A stretch of DNA of 64,000 bases from assembly GCF_003945595.2 (NCBI RefSeq), contig NW_024103707.1, positions 1,488,001-1,552,000 on the forward strand, written 5' to 3'. Position numbers and translations under genes: made by a program. Positions 44,601 through 59,600 of the stretch are shown here, one piece after another. This DNA comes from Pipra filicauda (taxonomy: Eukaryota; Chordata; Aves; Passeriformes; Pipridae). Under the pieces are notes generated by a model. It was not told the DNA's origin. It saw nothing but the letters and a program-made list of their open reading frames with translations, and did not search any database. Every line of letters starts with the position of its first letter. Position 1 is the stretch's first letter.

Positions 44601-47600
44601 GGAAGGGACCCATAAGGATCATTGAGTCCAACCCTTAGCCATGCACAGGACCATCCTCAAAAGTCACACCATGTGCCTGAGATATTGTCCAAATGCTTCT
44701 TGAATTTTGTCAGGCTTGGTGCTGTGACCACTTCCCTGGGGAGCCTGTTCCAGTGCCCAACTACCCTCTGGGTGAAGAACCTTTTTTCTAATATCCCACC
44801 TAAACCTCCCCTGACACAACTTCAGGCCATTCCCTCAGGTTCTGTCACTGGTCACCACAGAGCAGAAAACAGTGCCTGCCCCTCCTCTTCCTCTCACGAG
44901 AAAGTTGTAGACTGCAATGAGGCCTCCCCTCAGTCTCCTCCTCTCCAGGTTAAACAGATCAAGTGACCTCAGCAGCTCCTCATATGGCTTCCCCTCAAAG
45001 CCCTTCCCCATCTTCTTTGCCCTCCTCTGGATGCTCTCTAATAGCTTAATATCTTTGTTATATTGTAGTGCCCAAACCTTCATGCAATATTCAAGGTGAG
45101 GGCACACCATTGCAGAGCAAAGCGGGACAATCCCCTCCCTCGACTGGCTGGCGATGCTTTGCCTGATGCCCCCCAGGACACGGTTGGCCCTCCTGGCTGC
45201 CAGGGCGCTGCTGACTCAGATTCAACCTGACATTGACCAGGACCCCAAGGTCCCTTTCCATGGCACTGCTTTCCAGCATCTCATTCCCCAGTCTGTACGT
45301 ACATCCAGGGTTGCCTTCATACATGTTGATAAAGCAGGTGGAAGTTAAAGATTACGAGATGAGCACTGGCTGCATGAAGAAGTTTTTGCTATGTCATGGG
45401 TAGAAGGATGCATTTTGCTATAGAGAACAAACATTTCCATATACATTATACATATAGGGTTAAATTTCTTCCACATGCTATACCTCACTCCTTACTGAAA
45501 AACAGGTTTCCTGAGATTGTTTCCAGTCTTATCTTTGTACCATTTCACTCCCTTCATGAAAGCTCACACACAGTGAATGTTACATTTGGGGAGAAGCACA
45601 TATTTGTGAAGTTCTTGTCCTCAACAAGTTATACCTACCACAACATTGAGGTTCTTCCTAATGCTGTCACTATACCCAGAAACCTTGTCAAAAGCAGTAA
45701 TAGTAATTGGAATTTCTCCCACAGTCAAAGGGACAACTGAGAAGTAGGCTGGTGTTGCAGAGTTCCCCTTAGCCACCAGTGGCAGCTGCACAGCCTTCTC
45801 TGTTGTCTCTGCGGTGCACAGCTCCTTCACTGCATCCATCTTCACTGTTACCTGTGGGGACAAGGCAATGTCTGAGATCAGTCTTACAGCATCACTGCAC
45901 AGGAAAAATACTCCAGCTCCACTATGCCTAGATAAGAATGGGAAATTAGAAACAGGTAAAACAGGAGACTAGCTTTTGCTTAAAAAGGAAAGAGCAATGA
46001 AGACATTTTGCAAGATATTGTTTTTCACTTTGCTCTCCTGAATTTACTGTTTTCCATTTATAAAATGGGAAAACCTTTTCATCAAGAAGTGATTGATTGC
46101 TGACACAGCTTGTCCAAGAGGTTTGTGGAGTCTGCCTCCTTGGAGATATTCAACATCTGACTGGACAAGACCATGAACAACCTGCTTTAACTGGACCTGC
46201 TCTGAGCAGCAGGTTGGATTAGAGACCTCCAGAAGTCCCTTACAACCTAAATTGTTCTATGACCCTTTAATTCATCTACATTGACTAGGGTTGTGAATAT
46301 AAATTGGCTAGTATTTCTTCATTATGCTGAATTTGCAGTATAGTTTTGGCCTATCCCCAAACCACAGGGAAGTAAGAAAGATAATACATTTTTAATATGT
46401 CCCTCTATACCATCCAACACAGTTCAGAAAATGCTGGTCAAACAGCTGGCTGAGAGATGGGAAGAAACAGAAAAAAGAGCATCAGCCTTAGGATGACAGA
46501 GGTCCTAAGCCCAGTGACAACTGTGGCTGTATGGAGAGCTGCATAGTGGCTTTGCATTTTTTGCACAGAGTTTTGTGGTTAGCATATCAGATTGTGTGCT
46601 CAATTTACCTCTGTACCTTGAGCACCTTGTGAAATAGCAGCAGCTGGGTATTGCCCAGATTACCAGTCAGCTAAAAGGTAACTGATTGCTTCAATGAAGG
46701 GGAAGAAGTCATACCCAAAGGCAAGGAATACAGCTGTGTAACATGGTAAATATAATCTTTTTTATACAGTAAGTTTGATTAGCAAGTAGAACTGGATCCT
46801 GTCCTTGGGAAAGCTTTCAAGATGGGAGCGTTATGTCTGGGCTGTAGGAGGGCACTGAAAGGTGGCCAGGTCATTTACATTAAATTACTACATAACTACA
46901 GATTTAGCTAGCTAGGAATGTATGGTACAGCAGTTGTTGGTTACACTACCTGGAGATCATTGGGCAGATAGTTGTAAACCACTGCTTTTATTTCTAGTTG
47001 CTCATGTCGTCTGACTGAGTATGGTAATCTCAGGGACACAAAAAAGTCTTTGAAAACCGCAAAGGTGTGGGGGTCAGCTACACAGAATCCTGTGATGAGA
47101 AAAAAAAAACCAAAACACAAAGAATTAGTTGAGAATTACACCCTTAACAGCAGCTGATAAGAAGTTAAACATCTAATCGAAACTAATTGCTTGAGCTCTC
47201 CTGAAGTCAAGAGCAGGAGAGAAAAACAGACATATTCAGAAAGCATTTCAATTCATCTGCACTAGAGACCCATCTCAGGGGTAGATGGTTTGCCCTCTGG
47301 GGTCACTGCCATGATTTTTGATAGGTAAAACTTGGCAGGAGTGTTTGTAACGTTTGTGAGTGAAACACAGTCCAGTTTTCCTGCAAAGGCCATGTTTAAA
47401 ACACAATGACCTTTCCTTGTTCTCGGAAAATAAACTCCATATCCATCACTGTAACCCTGGATGAGACTCCCTTTCCATAGAGGAGTGGTCAGTACCAGAA
47501 GGACCCCTTGTCCCTCCTGCATGGTCCTGGTCTACTTCCAGGAGCTCTCAGAGTAGCACCAGGAACCTGGGCTCTCTGGTGTCTAGCCCTTGCTGGTTCT

Positions 47601-50600
47601 CTGCTTGTTTCCTGGCGCTCTTCTCTTATTTGTCTTCCTAGAGATCACAGACTTTCATGCTTTGATATGGCCAGAACTTGGTTCCAGAATTATTCAAAGA
47701 AAAGCAGTGTTTACTACCGCTATCTTTCTTGTGGCTTCCTGGCTATGTGGAAGCTAAACGAAGGTGTTTTATAGAGAAAAAAGAATAAGAGACAGTTTTG
47801 ATTGTGTTATCCATCCTGCCTCAGATCCCACTTCATGTTGCTTTTATAACTATAAATCTAGCTCATAACTTCTAGCTGGGCTTTAATATGGCATAAAAGA
47901 GTGAAGGAAATGTCATGATCAGAACATTTTGCATTTGTTCAGTACAGACTGTTTTACTCTGTCAACATAACATTGTGTTTCTCTTTTAAAAACTACACAT
48001 TGTCTATTCGTTCATACAAAGAAACCAAAAAAATGCCCAATACTTATACCTTTTTCGGGAGATATGCTTATTGCCTGAACTTCCCAGGTAGTTATTGAAT
48101 CAGGAGCAAAGTTTTCTACACTAAGAAACAAAAAATAAAATATATTAGGAAGAATGTATAAAATGTAAACACTGTTATTTGCTGAAGTTTGAGTATTGTA
48201 AGGAAAAAAATCCATATTCCATTGGTTGTAGAGACAAAGTACTTGCAAATATTCTGAAGTCCTCTGCATCAGAAAACATGTAAAGCTGATATTTATATAT
48301 ATTTTACTGTACAAATTTAGACATATTCACCTAGTCAGGAAGCACAGTACCTATGGTTTCCAGGGTTTTCCACTTCTTCAAAATGCCACCACCAGCTCTC
48401 GGGAAAATAACTGCGCAAGCTGACAGAGGTTTCATCAAAGAATTCTTCATGGTCGCTGTATTCTGTAAAACAGGAGTATGGTTTCTGTCTGGAAGCCTTT
48501 GGCTGCTGACCTTACACTGTCTTGCAGGGAGTCAGCAGGTCAGAGCATGAAAAATACTCTGAATAAAAATATTTCATCTGTGTTTCATCTTCTACATTAC
48601 AAAAATATGTTGAAAAAGGAGAAGCACTGACCAAATCTTGTCAATGAACAAAAGCTAATTCCTCTTTCCATGTTCAATAACTATATGCTACCAAATGAGA
48701 AATCAGTTCCCTTTAGTAATACATAGCAAAGATGTTCCTGCTGTCCCATATTTGTGAAAGACAGAGAATGAAAGGGTTAATCTATGAGAAATTGTAGCAG
48801 AAATTGCACTTAGAAAGGGGTCATTTTCTATGCCAGGTAATTTTTTTTTTTTTAACATGAGATAAGATGTAACATGTGGTCAGAGATAGACTTTGGTGAG
48901 TAGAAAGGAAGAAAGAGACTAAATTATTCCTGGTTAAAGTGGTCCCTTCTCATGACGAGGTGTCTGGGAGGTACTCAGGTGTTACAACAGTATTACCACT
49001 AATAAAATAGTAATGAATCTAAGACCACCTAGAGCCCTGAACGCAGACAGCCACTCACTGCTCTGCTGTCTGTAGCCTCCCTGGAATTTGGGCAGGGGAC
49101 AACAGCTCCTCCACAAGGCTGTTCTGGGCTAAAGTGATTCCCGCCTTTTCTCACCCCAAGAAGTCATCCTGTCCCACTCCCACCTTCCCAGTGTACAGGT
49201 GCGAAGATGCAATGCTATGTGGGTGCTGCACTATACTGGGGCCCCCTGCAATGCTGATGTGAAAACTTCCTCCCCAGCCCCACGGCACTAAATGCTCCTT
49301 AATCCTCCCTTGCCACCATATGAAGTGTGAAAAAAGTGGCACTTGTATGCCATTGTTCTTTACGTCGTCGTGCCAAGCCCACTCTGTTCCTCCGCTTCGC
49401 CTCCTTCCTGAGGGCTGTGGCTTTCTCACAGCAGTCCTGGAATGCGCTCCTGCATTCACGAGAGCCAGACACCCTTGTTAGTCTTTTTGCACAAGGAAAC
49501 CTCATGGGATTTATTTTCATTCCATCTTGACAGCATTTTTGCAGATCAGTGTTTTGGTATTTGCTGGCTGCAATACAATTAAACCCCAGAATTATTGCTG
49601 TGTAAGTAGCAATAAGTGTAAGAGTGTTCATAATGCTCACTTCTGTCATTCTTTGCCATTAACATTAGTTTTTATTGCAACAGTCAAGCCTTCAGCCAGG
49701 GTCCTGTTCTCCATCCTAAAAACAGTTCACAAACACAGAAGGAAAATACAGGCCCTATAGCATCCTAAATATTCTGTTCTAAGATTTCACTTCACAGTCA
49801 GACTGTGAATTAAAAACACCTCCTTGGTAGGCTGAAATTAGATATCTTAAGAGAAATAGCCATGGCAGTGTTTTCCTTCTCAAATAAAGAGCCTGATTTC
49901 AAAAGTAAGGAAGATGCCAGTTTCAAGCTGTCATGTCTTCCAGCAAGGAGACGTCAATTTGTGTAAAATTATTTTTTTTCCAAATATTTTAGACCAAATA
50001 TTATACTAACTCATCTCTTAATTGAAGCACAAAGTACCAAAATTTTAAAGCAGAATATAAAGGAAAAAAAATAAGATATATGAAACATTTTCTGGCCATA
50101 CAAATAACTTTGAAAAGCTTCAATGTCATGACTGATTACATGACATCTTATCTAGTAGAAGTACTTCGCATTTGAGAGATTGTAAAGTCGTGAATTATTT
50201 TCCATTTGCAGTTTTTTTGGTTCAGTTGGGATTTTTTTTTCAGGTTTCTTTATTGTTTAGTTGTTTTGATGAATGATGCATCAGGTCACGCAGCATAGTA
50301 TAAACACTTGTGCTAGGTTATGTCACCTAATGCAAGAACTGGGACTAAGAATATCTTGGTATCTTTTACTATGCCATCACTTCTTGCTCCCTTAGATCCT
50401 AGCCAGATTCCTTTGCCTTCCCCTGCTAAGCCTTTCAGGCCACCCAGATGAGCAGACATACCAATTCCTGACATTTTCTTCTGAAAATCCAAAGACCTCT
50501 TCTGCCTTCTGGTGCCGTGGGGGCATTTATATCCTGGGAAGGCAGAACAGAAGAGTTTGTCACGATAACATGACAGGAACAGCCTGATCATTCACATCAT

Positions 50601-53600
50601 TCATGAAGACTGATCTTAGGACCCATCTCATTCACAGAAGACCCACAGTTTGTCAAGTTACCTTCCAGCCCTGGCCAACTGCTGCCTGCCCCATGTGAGG
50701 TGGTCACCAAAGGACCAGCAGCCATCATCTGGGCTATCTGATCTTCCAGCATCCAGTGGAAGAACAGAAGAATAAAAATCCAGAAGCAAAGGAGATTTTA
50801 CAACACCACAATAAAATGTTTCTGGTTTTTAAGCAATCAACCTCACCAGATCTACAGTGTAAACAAACATGTAAAGTAGAGGGCAGATTGCACTTACCTT
50901 CCCGAATGCTGGATTGAATTGTATCTGATAAAAAAGCCAGACCAACATCAGTAAAAACTTGAACATTATTTGAGCCACCACCTGCAGAACACCCAAGATC
51001 ATACGAATTCATAGCATTAAATACCTGCCAAATAAAATAGTATGGATGTACTGTACAAGCTTGCAAAGGGTTTATATATATATTAGAAAAATTCTTGTAG
51101 CCTTTGATTCACAGAAGCAAGGCAAACTGGAGGTACAAGCTGCATTTGGAAACTGAGATTAGAGCTAAGGAATGTTTTAGTTAGGAAGTGATTTCAAGCA
51201 ATGGTATCTTAATTTACAGACTTGTCTGCCATTGCATGAAAATTCCCATCTTAAATATACCATTCATCTTAAATAGACAATAAATTGCAAAAGAAAAAAA
51301 CATTTTCAAGTTTAGCAAATCAGTGTTTAAGCAATTAATAGCCATTAATTACATTTTGATCCTCACATTAGTAATGGAAAATTTTGTTTGACTAGCAGAT
51401 AGAAAATTTTCTTCTTAGAAATATCTTACTTTTTTGGCTGTAAGCTTATTTTTCTTATTCAGAATAAAAACTGCTTTATCAACCACAGCTAAGGCAACTT
51501 TTCCCGCATGGTCCGTTTCAATCTGTAAATTGATGATATCTGTTGGTTCATATATCTCTTGTTCTGTTCTCACTTTAAGCTAAACAGAAAAGATTGAAAC
51601 AAAAAATATCAAATTTGTTAATAAAAAGTGAAGACTCTTTGGGCCAGGCATACTGTCAGCTGTGATTGTCAGCAGTCAGAGGCTGGGGGATGCTTCTGTT
51701 TTGTGGTGCTTCTGCCTGGGATCCTGTGTTTTGGAAGATGGAGATGCAGATATTTCTCACTGAAGGAAATCATGGGGAACTAAAAGATGTGTCTTGCAGA
51801 ATATTGGACGCTGACTTTCAATGACGAATAAGCACAAATGGGAATTAAAAGTACATGTAAGGGATTTGCTGAACTAGGGTCTTCAACATAATTTTGTTAT
51901 TTTCCAGTGGAAACAAAATTGCCACGAAATACAGGAAAATACTAATTAATGTACAAAACTAACTGACTTAAACCAGTCTGTAATAATACTACCTGCTTTC
52001 TATTGCACACTTGCATTTTTTAACATGACTGGGTAAACTCAGATCTGGTTCTAATGTAGACATTTTGTGGTTTAGGAGGGAGTAGGAACAGTGATTATGA
52101 AACTAATACGGAATCCGTAGTAGATATGCCAGCTTGACCATAACTGACTTTTGTCATTGTATAAATGAAGAATTGGTTTGTGTTTTACAGATAGATAATT
52201 TTTCTTGAAAACTTTTTTTTCCCAATAGACTATCGCATTCTTTTTCCAAAACAAATATTTTCATTGTAAAATATAGTTTTAGATGGCTGACATTTTTCAG
52301 CAGTTGTGTTTCATGCCATTAGGAAAAATTCCTGTCATGTTTTTTCATTTTACCTTATGGTCCCACAAAGGAGGAGGAGGAAAGTGAAAGCAAGGCTTAG
52401 AGGGACTCCTATTTTACCCACACTTCATTTTCTAATTTAAACTTTTTTAAAGTGTTGTTGAAATGCTACAAAATCTCAGAAAATTACTTTTAAAAGAAAT
52501 CAAAAAGCCTGAAAAATTACTTTGAATTTGTTTTTTTTCCCAATACGTGGCTTCACTTTCTTTCATGTGGCACACCTTACTACAAAAAGACAAAGTTTAA
52601 AGAGATTCTGCCCCTCAACAATTCTATTGGTGTTTCACTGCAGATTTCTAACATATAGACACTCACAGGGGGGGCTTTATCTCTACAAAACTATATTCTT
52701 CATCTTTTTGAGGCACAGCCTGTCCTGTAGAAGAAGGATATCTCTTCTGTCACTCTTGGAAGCCTTTCTGCCATCATTCTTGGGAGCCTTTTCAAGCTAT
52801 ACCTTTCAGCACGAATCCTGACGACTCCCTTTTTTCAATAAAAATGATACGTCTTTCACTTTTTAACCCCAGGCCTGTATTTGCTCTGCTGATACCCCAT
52901 GTTTTTGTTTTCAATTTGGATAAAATAACAGAAGCTACAAGCTCTGGAAGTACCTTTCCTTCACAGACATCCATAACGTCCACCCATACAGAATCGGCAA
53001 CAATGTCTTGATGGCCCTCATTTGCAATGAAGTAGTAGGCTAAAAAGCGAAAGGCAGGCACCATCTTCTCTGTGATTTTAAGGTTTATTATTTTTTTTGA
53101 GGATGGGACCCTTCCCAAAAGCTCAGCTTGTCCCTTTGCCACAACCTGCAAGGCAGAAACAAACATAAATAAAATACTGCGAATATAGCCTAGAATGGGC
53201 ATTATGTTGCATAATTTTACACATACATATATGCATATATATACATAGATATAATTTTCTGAAGTGATTTCTGTTTAAAACATATTCTTTTTTAATGGCA
53301 CTTAACAGTTTTAATTCTTAACCCGTATACAAGTAGCCTGGAAGAGACTAGCACTCAGTGTGGTGGTGAGCCTCTGCTGCAATGGTCTTGTGGCCAAGGT
53401 TCGAACACAAATATGCCACCCTCCACTCAATCTTACAGCTTGAAAAGAGGTACCCAGATGTCAGTCTTATCTTTGTCTTCCACAATGACTGACCATCACC
53501 CCCACAAGGATATCAGCTTTATTTAATCTGTAATCAGTACTGAATCTTTCAGATGGTGTGAAAAGGTTGGAACAGGAGGTTTCATCCAAAAAATACTATT

Positions 53601-56600
53601 CAGGATAAAATATCACAGCCTTTAATTGATTTCAGCCCATCTTTCACTATTTAACGCCTTTCTCTTCACACTATGTTAATTATATTAAATTGAATGGAAT
53701 GAAAAACAGACACAGTGGCAGGACTGACAGTGTTCTTCCCTGAACAAAACATGTGGAGTTTTCCTAAACACACAATGAATGGGCTTCTGGAAGAAACAAA
53801 GACATGCTGCAGCCTTCTCTGAAATCCTCGCTGCCCTCATTTAGATGACCAAAGTTTAGGAGAAAGCCTTGCTGCTGCACTCTAGCAGTGTCTCTCACCA
53901 CATCTCCCACACACCCTGCCTAACCAGCACTATGTCTTCCCAGAGCGTGGCAACACCAATTCCAACCCTCTGCTAAGTCATCCAATGAAAATTAATCCAC
54001 AAATCTAAACTTAACTCCTAGGGATACAATTATTACAACATATGAGAGTCTTATTAAAAATAAATGGGAACTGGTGTCTGTGGTGTTTATCATCCTGGGA
54101 AATTTAAGCTGCCAAAAGAATTAGGATGAAGAGAGGGAGAAGAGGATTAAACACATTTCACATCCAAAAGATTCACTCCTGAAATGTACCCATGAATACA
54201 TTTGTCTCCTTCAGCAAAATAAATACTGTGCATTCCTGATCACAGGCTGAGTAAGATGGTTTCCTCACTTTTCTATCTACAGATCTGCTTTTCAGTTGTA
54301 GAATGTTATTTAGGGTAGTAACAGCCAATGCCTTCAGTATCATTCACGACAATCTTTGTAGGAGATAACACTGACCTACTGATTAACTAAACCAAAAGCA
54401 GGTAATATGGAGCCATGGTAATACAAAAATCATGTATTATTTGTGAAAAAAACCAGTAGTTAATTATAAAAGACATTTTTAATATGTTCAACATCCCCTA
54501 GAATAGGACTAGATTTTCTAATTGCAGAGTCAAAACCTTATTATATATATAATCTGTCCACAACAAGGTGGGCAGTTCTGTAATAGCTGGGAAAAAAAAA
54601 AAAAAAAGCATTTATGGGAATCAGACCTATAAAAACAATATTATGAGGAAAGAATACAGATTGGAAGGAGTGTGAAAGAACAAGATCTGGATTAAGAGAA
54701 ATTTGGATGAAGATAAAATTGCTATAGATATCATAGAAGTTATCTGCCTGGGATTTCGGCTTTCAAAGCTGTCAGTTCTTTCAAAAATAAAACAAACTAA
54801 ACAAACAAACTACAACTAAACTACAAACTAAAATTTATACTTACATGTCCTTCTTCAGGAAAAAAATTTACAAAGATTCGTGTATTACATGCCCCAGAAT
54901 ATATATAAATATAAAAAAATAATAGAATTATAGAAATAGTTTCTGGAAGGGACTTATGGAGATCTCTAGTCCAACTGCCTGCTCTAAGCAAGACATCACC
55001 AGTTTAAGGTTAGGTCAGATGTGCTTTTTCTCTAGTTGAGTGTTGAATTTTTCTGAGGATGGAAAGTACCTAAACCCTCTGTGGAATCTCTTCCAGTATT
55101 GCATTCATTATTAGTGAATAGATTTTTCCAAAATGAACCTTCCAGGCCATAATTTTTAGCCTTGGTCCCTTATTATCTTGCATGGTACCATCTAGGAAAG
55201 TATGCCTCTCATTAAAGTTTGAAAGTTTGTCTCTCATTATGTCTGTAATTTCTCTTCAAGTAATTTTAGGTTACTAGTAACTCACTCTGAGTCTCTTCAC
55301 TAAACTGAACAAGCCCAATTCCTTCAGCTTGTCTTGGTGGGTCAGGTGTGCCAGAACACTGATTGTCTCACTTGCCCTTTGCTGGACATTATTAACTTGA
55401 TAAATATTCTTGATAAATAATTCCTAAAAGAATTCCTAATAATAATAATTCCTAAAATAAATAATTCCTAAATAAATAAATAAATTTATAATTTAAATAA
55501 AGAAATAATTCCTAAAAGAAATAATTCCTAAAAGAAATTACTGATATGATACTATTTTGTTTACCATATAATAGAAGTAGTCAATCTTTCCACTGCCAGA
55601 GTGATGAATGTCATTCAAAGTGATGTGTAAAGTATCTCCAGGTGCCACAACAGCATGAGGGATGCTGATGCTTAGGTAGTTTGGGGAAGCAGACTGGTAT
55701 CTTTCAGCTCTGATACTGGCTTCAGGTGATTCTAATTTTTCTTTTCCCTCTTCAGCCTTTACCTATCAGGGAAGAAAAAGACAGAGTGAATCAAGTGTCC
55801 CGCAGGAGATAGTACATGTCACCATTAATTCATATCTTGACGGATTATTTGGAAAATGCTGTGAAGTGAGATGAATCATTGCCAAGACCTCATTAGCAGA
55901 ACCTCTCACCAAAAAACAGGATTTTAATTATTTTATTCTCTCACTCCATTTTGTCTCTTGTTCCATTTTAATTTAGTATCTTTCATTCTTGGCTCTTCTG
56001 AATGAGAAATAATGCCTCAAAATGACTCAAAAGTGATTTTGTACTCAGATAAGTTTTTTTCCCATTTTATATTGTACACTTAAATGAACCCCCTGAGTGG
56101 GCAGATGTAGCCTACTCTCTGGATTGCTCAGGACCTTTTTCTTCACCCTCTTTTCATAATTTCCTATCATTTTCCATGGTGAGACCTTACAGTCCCATTT
56201 CTGTCCTTCATGCCAGGAAAATGAACATCAAAACACTGAAAAAATACACCACTATAACCAACACATGTATCCCCAAGGCTCTGATGTACCAGAGTGCCTT
56301 TCATGTCAGTGAGACATCCCTCGGGCCCCTGGTCTCTTTAAAATATCCTACACAGTCTGAATAAAGCTCTACAGATGGTGTAAAATATGATGTTCCACCC
56401 TCTGTGCTAATTTATTGAAAACTGATCATTTTCACAGTCATTTGTAATTGTGTTCTCAGTTCTTCCCAGTGGTATACTTTTAAATATGGATGTTTGGGTT
56501 TTCTTTACCATTATTCCAAGCCTTTGGGCATCTCTGGGGATGTCAAATGTAAGGGGGATTAGGCCCTCTTTATTAGAGAGTGCAGTCTTCTTCATTGGGG

Positions 56601-59600
56601 GTTTTCCAGGCAAGGTAATAGTAGCAGTGACAGGAAGGGAGCCAGCAGGAGAACCATCAACCAAAGTGACAGATGCCTATTGGAAAAAAAAAAGTTTTTG
56701 TTACTTAAAGAAAATCCTGGGTTTAAAAAAGGCTTATAAATAAGAAGCAGTTATTTTTATAAACTCAGAAGAAATACAAAAGTGTACACATTAGTGTTCA
56801 AAAATTTGAGCTTTGAGAGAAGGGGGTAGAAATCGACTCAGTCTGGACTCCAGCTAAGGTAAAAATCTGTCAGTAAGGATTAAGAGCTGCCCTAGATATT
56901 TACTTGGCATCTATTTGGTCTAAGCTGATCCCAGAGACATTTGTCTTCAACTATTATAAGGCAAATTTATGACTTTAACTTGTTGTAGAAAACTCTGTAG
57001 AAAAACTTGAAGGTGTGAAGTTTAAAACAGTAGAAATTTCAATGCATTTTTTTAAAAAGGTAATATGCTGTTTTAGTTTTCAGAATTCTAATTTGATACA
57101 ATATTATTAATTTAATATTTTGATATGGAAGTGAGGAAGAGATTGCTGTTTTGTAAGACCTTGTAGGACAACAGTACGCATTGACTTCCAGAGCAGAAAA
57201 CCAGCATTTTCTGGCTGCTCGGGCTCTGAGTGTACAGAAACAAGACAAACCAGACACAAACTGTAGGTCTATGTTGGATCTATTCCTAAAGGTCTCTGTC
57301 CTATAGAGCTCCCATTGGATCAGATAAGGAAAAAGGGCAGATACAAATGCCTTTCTTTAGAGGCAAAGATACAATCAGCTAAATACTACATACCACAACA
57401 GAGAAGGGGGCTCCAGGCACAAAATGCTTTTTGGTATTAGACAGATCAACAACATAAGGAGATTTCACAAACTTCACATTGCTCAGTTCCTCTTCCCTCA
57501 TCTCACCACCTATTAATATCAAACAGTACATGTTGCTATGAAGGCAATAACTACGTACTTGCATATAACTACAACATCTCTCATTTCTGTTTCCAAGATT
57601 AGTTTCACCTTTAGCAGCATATATAAAGGAAAGTGAAATACGATTCCCACACAAGAGCTTCAGTTTTTAGAAGAGGATGAATAAAAATTCCTCTCTAATA
57701 CATCAATTGGAACAAAGTACCTGCAAACAAAAGGCACTCTACCCCAGGAGCCACTGCAGCCACACACCTCCCTTTCTGAGCTGTTGGGGCTCCGTTCCTG
57801 GGGAAAGGCTCCATCAAAGACTAACATAGAAGTTACTCAGAACTGGTAGAGGGGTTGGGACCTTAGATCTCTAATTTTCTGAAAGATTATTTTTCATTTT
57901 CAGCTACTAGTGAGAGTTAATATTACCTATTGCCATCTTCTGCAACTTGCAGCTTGAGCAACTGCTTTCCATCTAAGATTCTTCTAGTTAAAACAGTAAT
58001 TCTTCTAGTTACACCACTACCAATAACTATATCTAAAGAAACTAGTTGCACAACTTGTTTTAAACCAAATGCATTTAGAAACATGTTTCAACATCCTTAT
58101 TTTCCACTTTAGCTCTCCAAGGTTGAGAGGTGTCAGTAAAGCCCACTACCCTTTCCCTGTCATGCATGTAATTAGTACCAAGCCCAGCAAGTACACAAGT
58201 GTGAAGGTAGCCTGCCTGTGGTAGAAAGAGGCAGCATGCACAGCGTGGTAGAGAGTATGGCTCACCGTGAGATCTTGTGCCCATCATGATGGTATAGTAA
58301 CAGGAGTACTTCCAGCCCCTTTTGCTCTTGCCATAAATGTTGTGGCAATAGCGCATGCTAGCACCTATAGTAGGTAATACTAAAGAACTGCACAGCTGCA
58401 ACAAATCTGGATTAATTTGAGGATTTTAAGGAATCCTACTTAATGTATAGGATTTTTAGGAATTTACGGAATTCTTGTAATTCTAAGCTAAGTAACTAGA
58501 CTCCTTCTATAGCTATTGGGAACAGACACCTCTGGAGTGCAGTTTAACCCATCCATTCTCTATACTGACTACACAAAATACCTGAGCTCTGACTAGATAC
58601 TTTACGTTCAGATATCTAAAATAAAGGGGATCAATTTCCCTACGAAGAAAAAGAAAAATCTTGCCCCTGTTGGAAAGGTCAGCTCTGTCACAGATTTAGC
58701 TTCAGAAGTTAGCTCCAGAAGTTAGCTCCAGTAACAGGAAACCTGTTACTATCTGTTTCCTAGAAGAACAATCGCAAGCAACCATTAGAAACTCTGGAAG
58801 ACATGCTCCAGGCTCATGTCCCAGATGAACAGCAAGACCAAGCAATTTGGACTATATTGTGCTTGCGCATATGCCAAGTACCACAGTCTAATAAAATTGT
58901 GGGACATAAGAGGACAAACAGGACTCACAAGGGTTAGATCCTCCTCTTCATTGCACTGTGGCTCTAATACATATGCCTTACCTCTAACCTGACAGCTTAG
59001 CCTGCTGAGGTACAAAGCAAGCTAAGATATCAAGTGCAACTAATAAATTTATATATATGGAAGGAATGGAGGTGGCTAGGGCAAGTGGTAAACAAGATCT
59101 TATGGGGATTAATTTATTTGCATTCATACATGTGTCTGATGCCACTTCAGAGGGACTAGGATATCTCAGATATCCTCACAGAGCTATTTCATGTGGGACA
59201 GACCCCATAGGACAGTACTCACAGGAGACTTGAGTACTTCTGGAGCAGCAATGGAAGACAACACAGGACCACACAGGGCATTTAAAGTGGTCAGGATATT
59301 TGGGTTCAGATAAGTGAATACCACACAAAATGAAGTTTTTGTACAGAAGGGGGTCAGATGAAAGAGGCTGTCAGATGAAAGAGGCAGGCTTTGCAGCAAA
59401 GATTGATCCAGTTGCACAAGATTTCCCACACGAAGGATTACAGTAGAGAAAGGTCAATATAAATATTACAGACTGTATCAGCTAAGCCTCACTGTACTCA
59501 CTTGCAGTTTCTACAGTGGTAACAGCAACATATAAACAAAACCCTTCCAGAGTGGAAATGCTCTTCCTTAATTTCTCTTCCAAAAGTAGTGTATTTAAAG

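Larger units (their letters stand above)
53146..55564 (-). other. C4-like intron with CR1 copy and AT-rich repeat
   Basis: 2.4 kb intron holding the CR1 copy at 54921-55395, a 16-base A run at 54592-54607 and the AT-rich tandem repeat at 55417-55540. Confidence 0.8.
57510..59501 (-). other. C4-like intron
   Basis: 2.0 kb. It contains a 13-bp tandem duplication with an adjacent 9-bp hairpin (58703-58750) and a 17-bp-period duplication (59353-59385). No exon or CR1 copy is recognised. Confidence 0.75.

Noticed and set aside
44835..45324. Minus-strand open frames as host genes
   Set aside because: They encode the C-terminal end of the CR1 ORF2 product and belong to the CR1 copy at 44568-45335.
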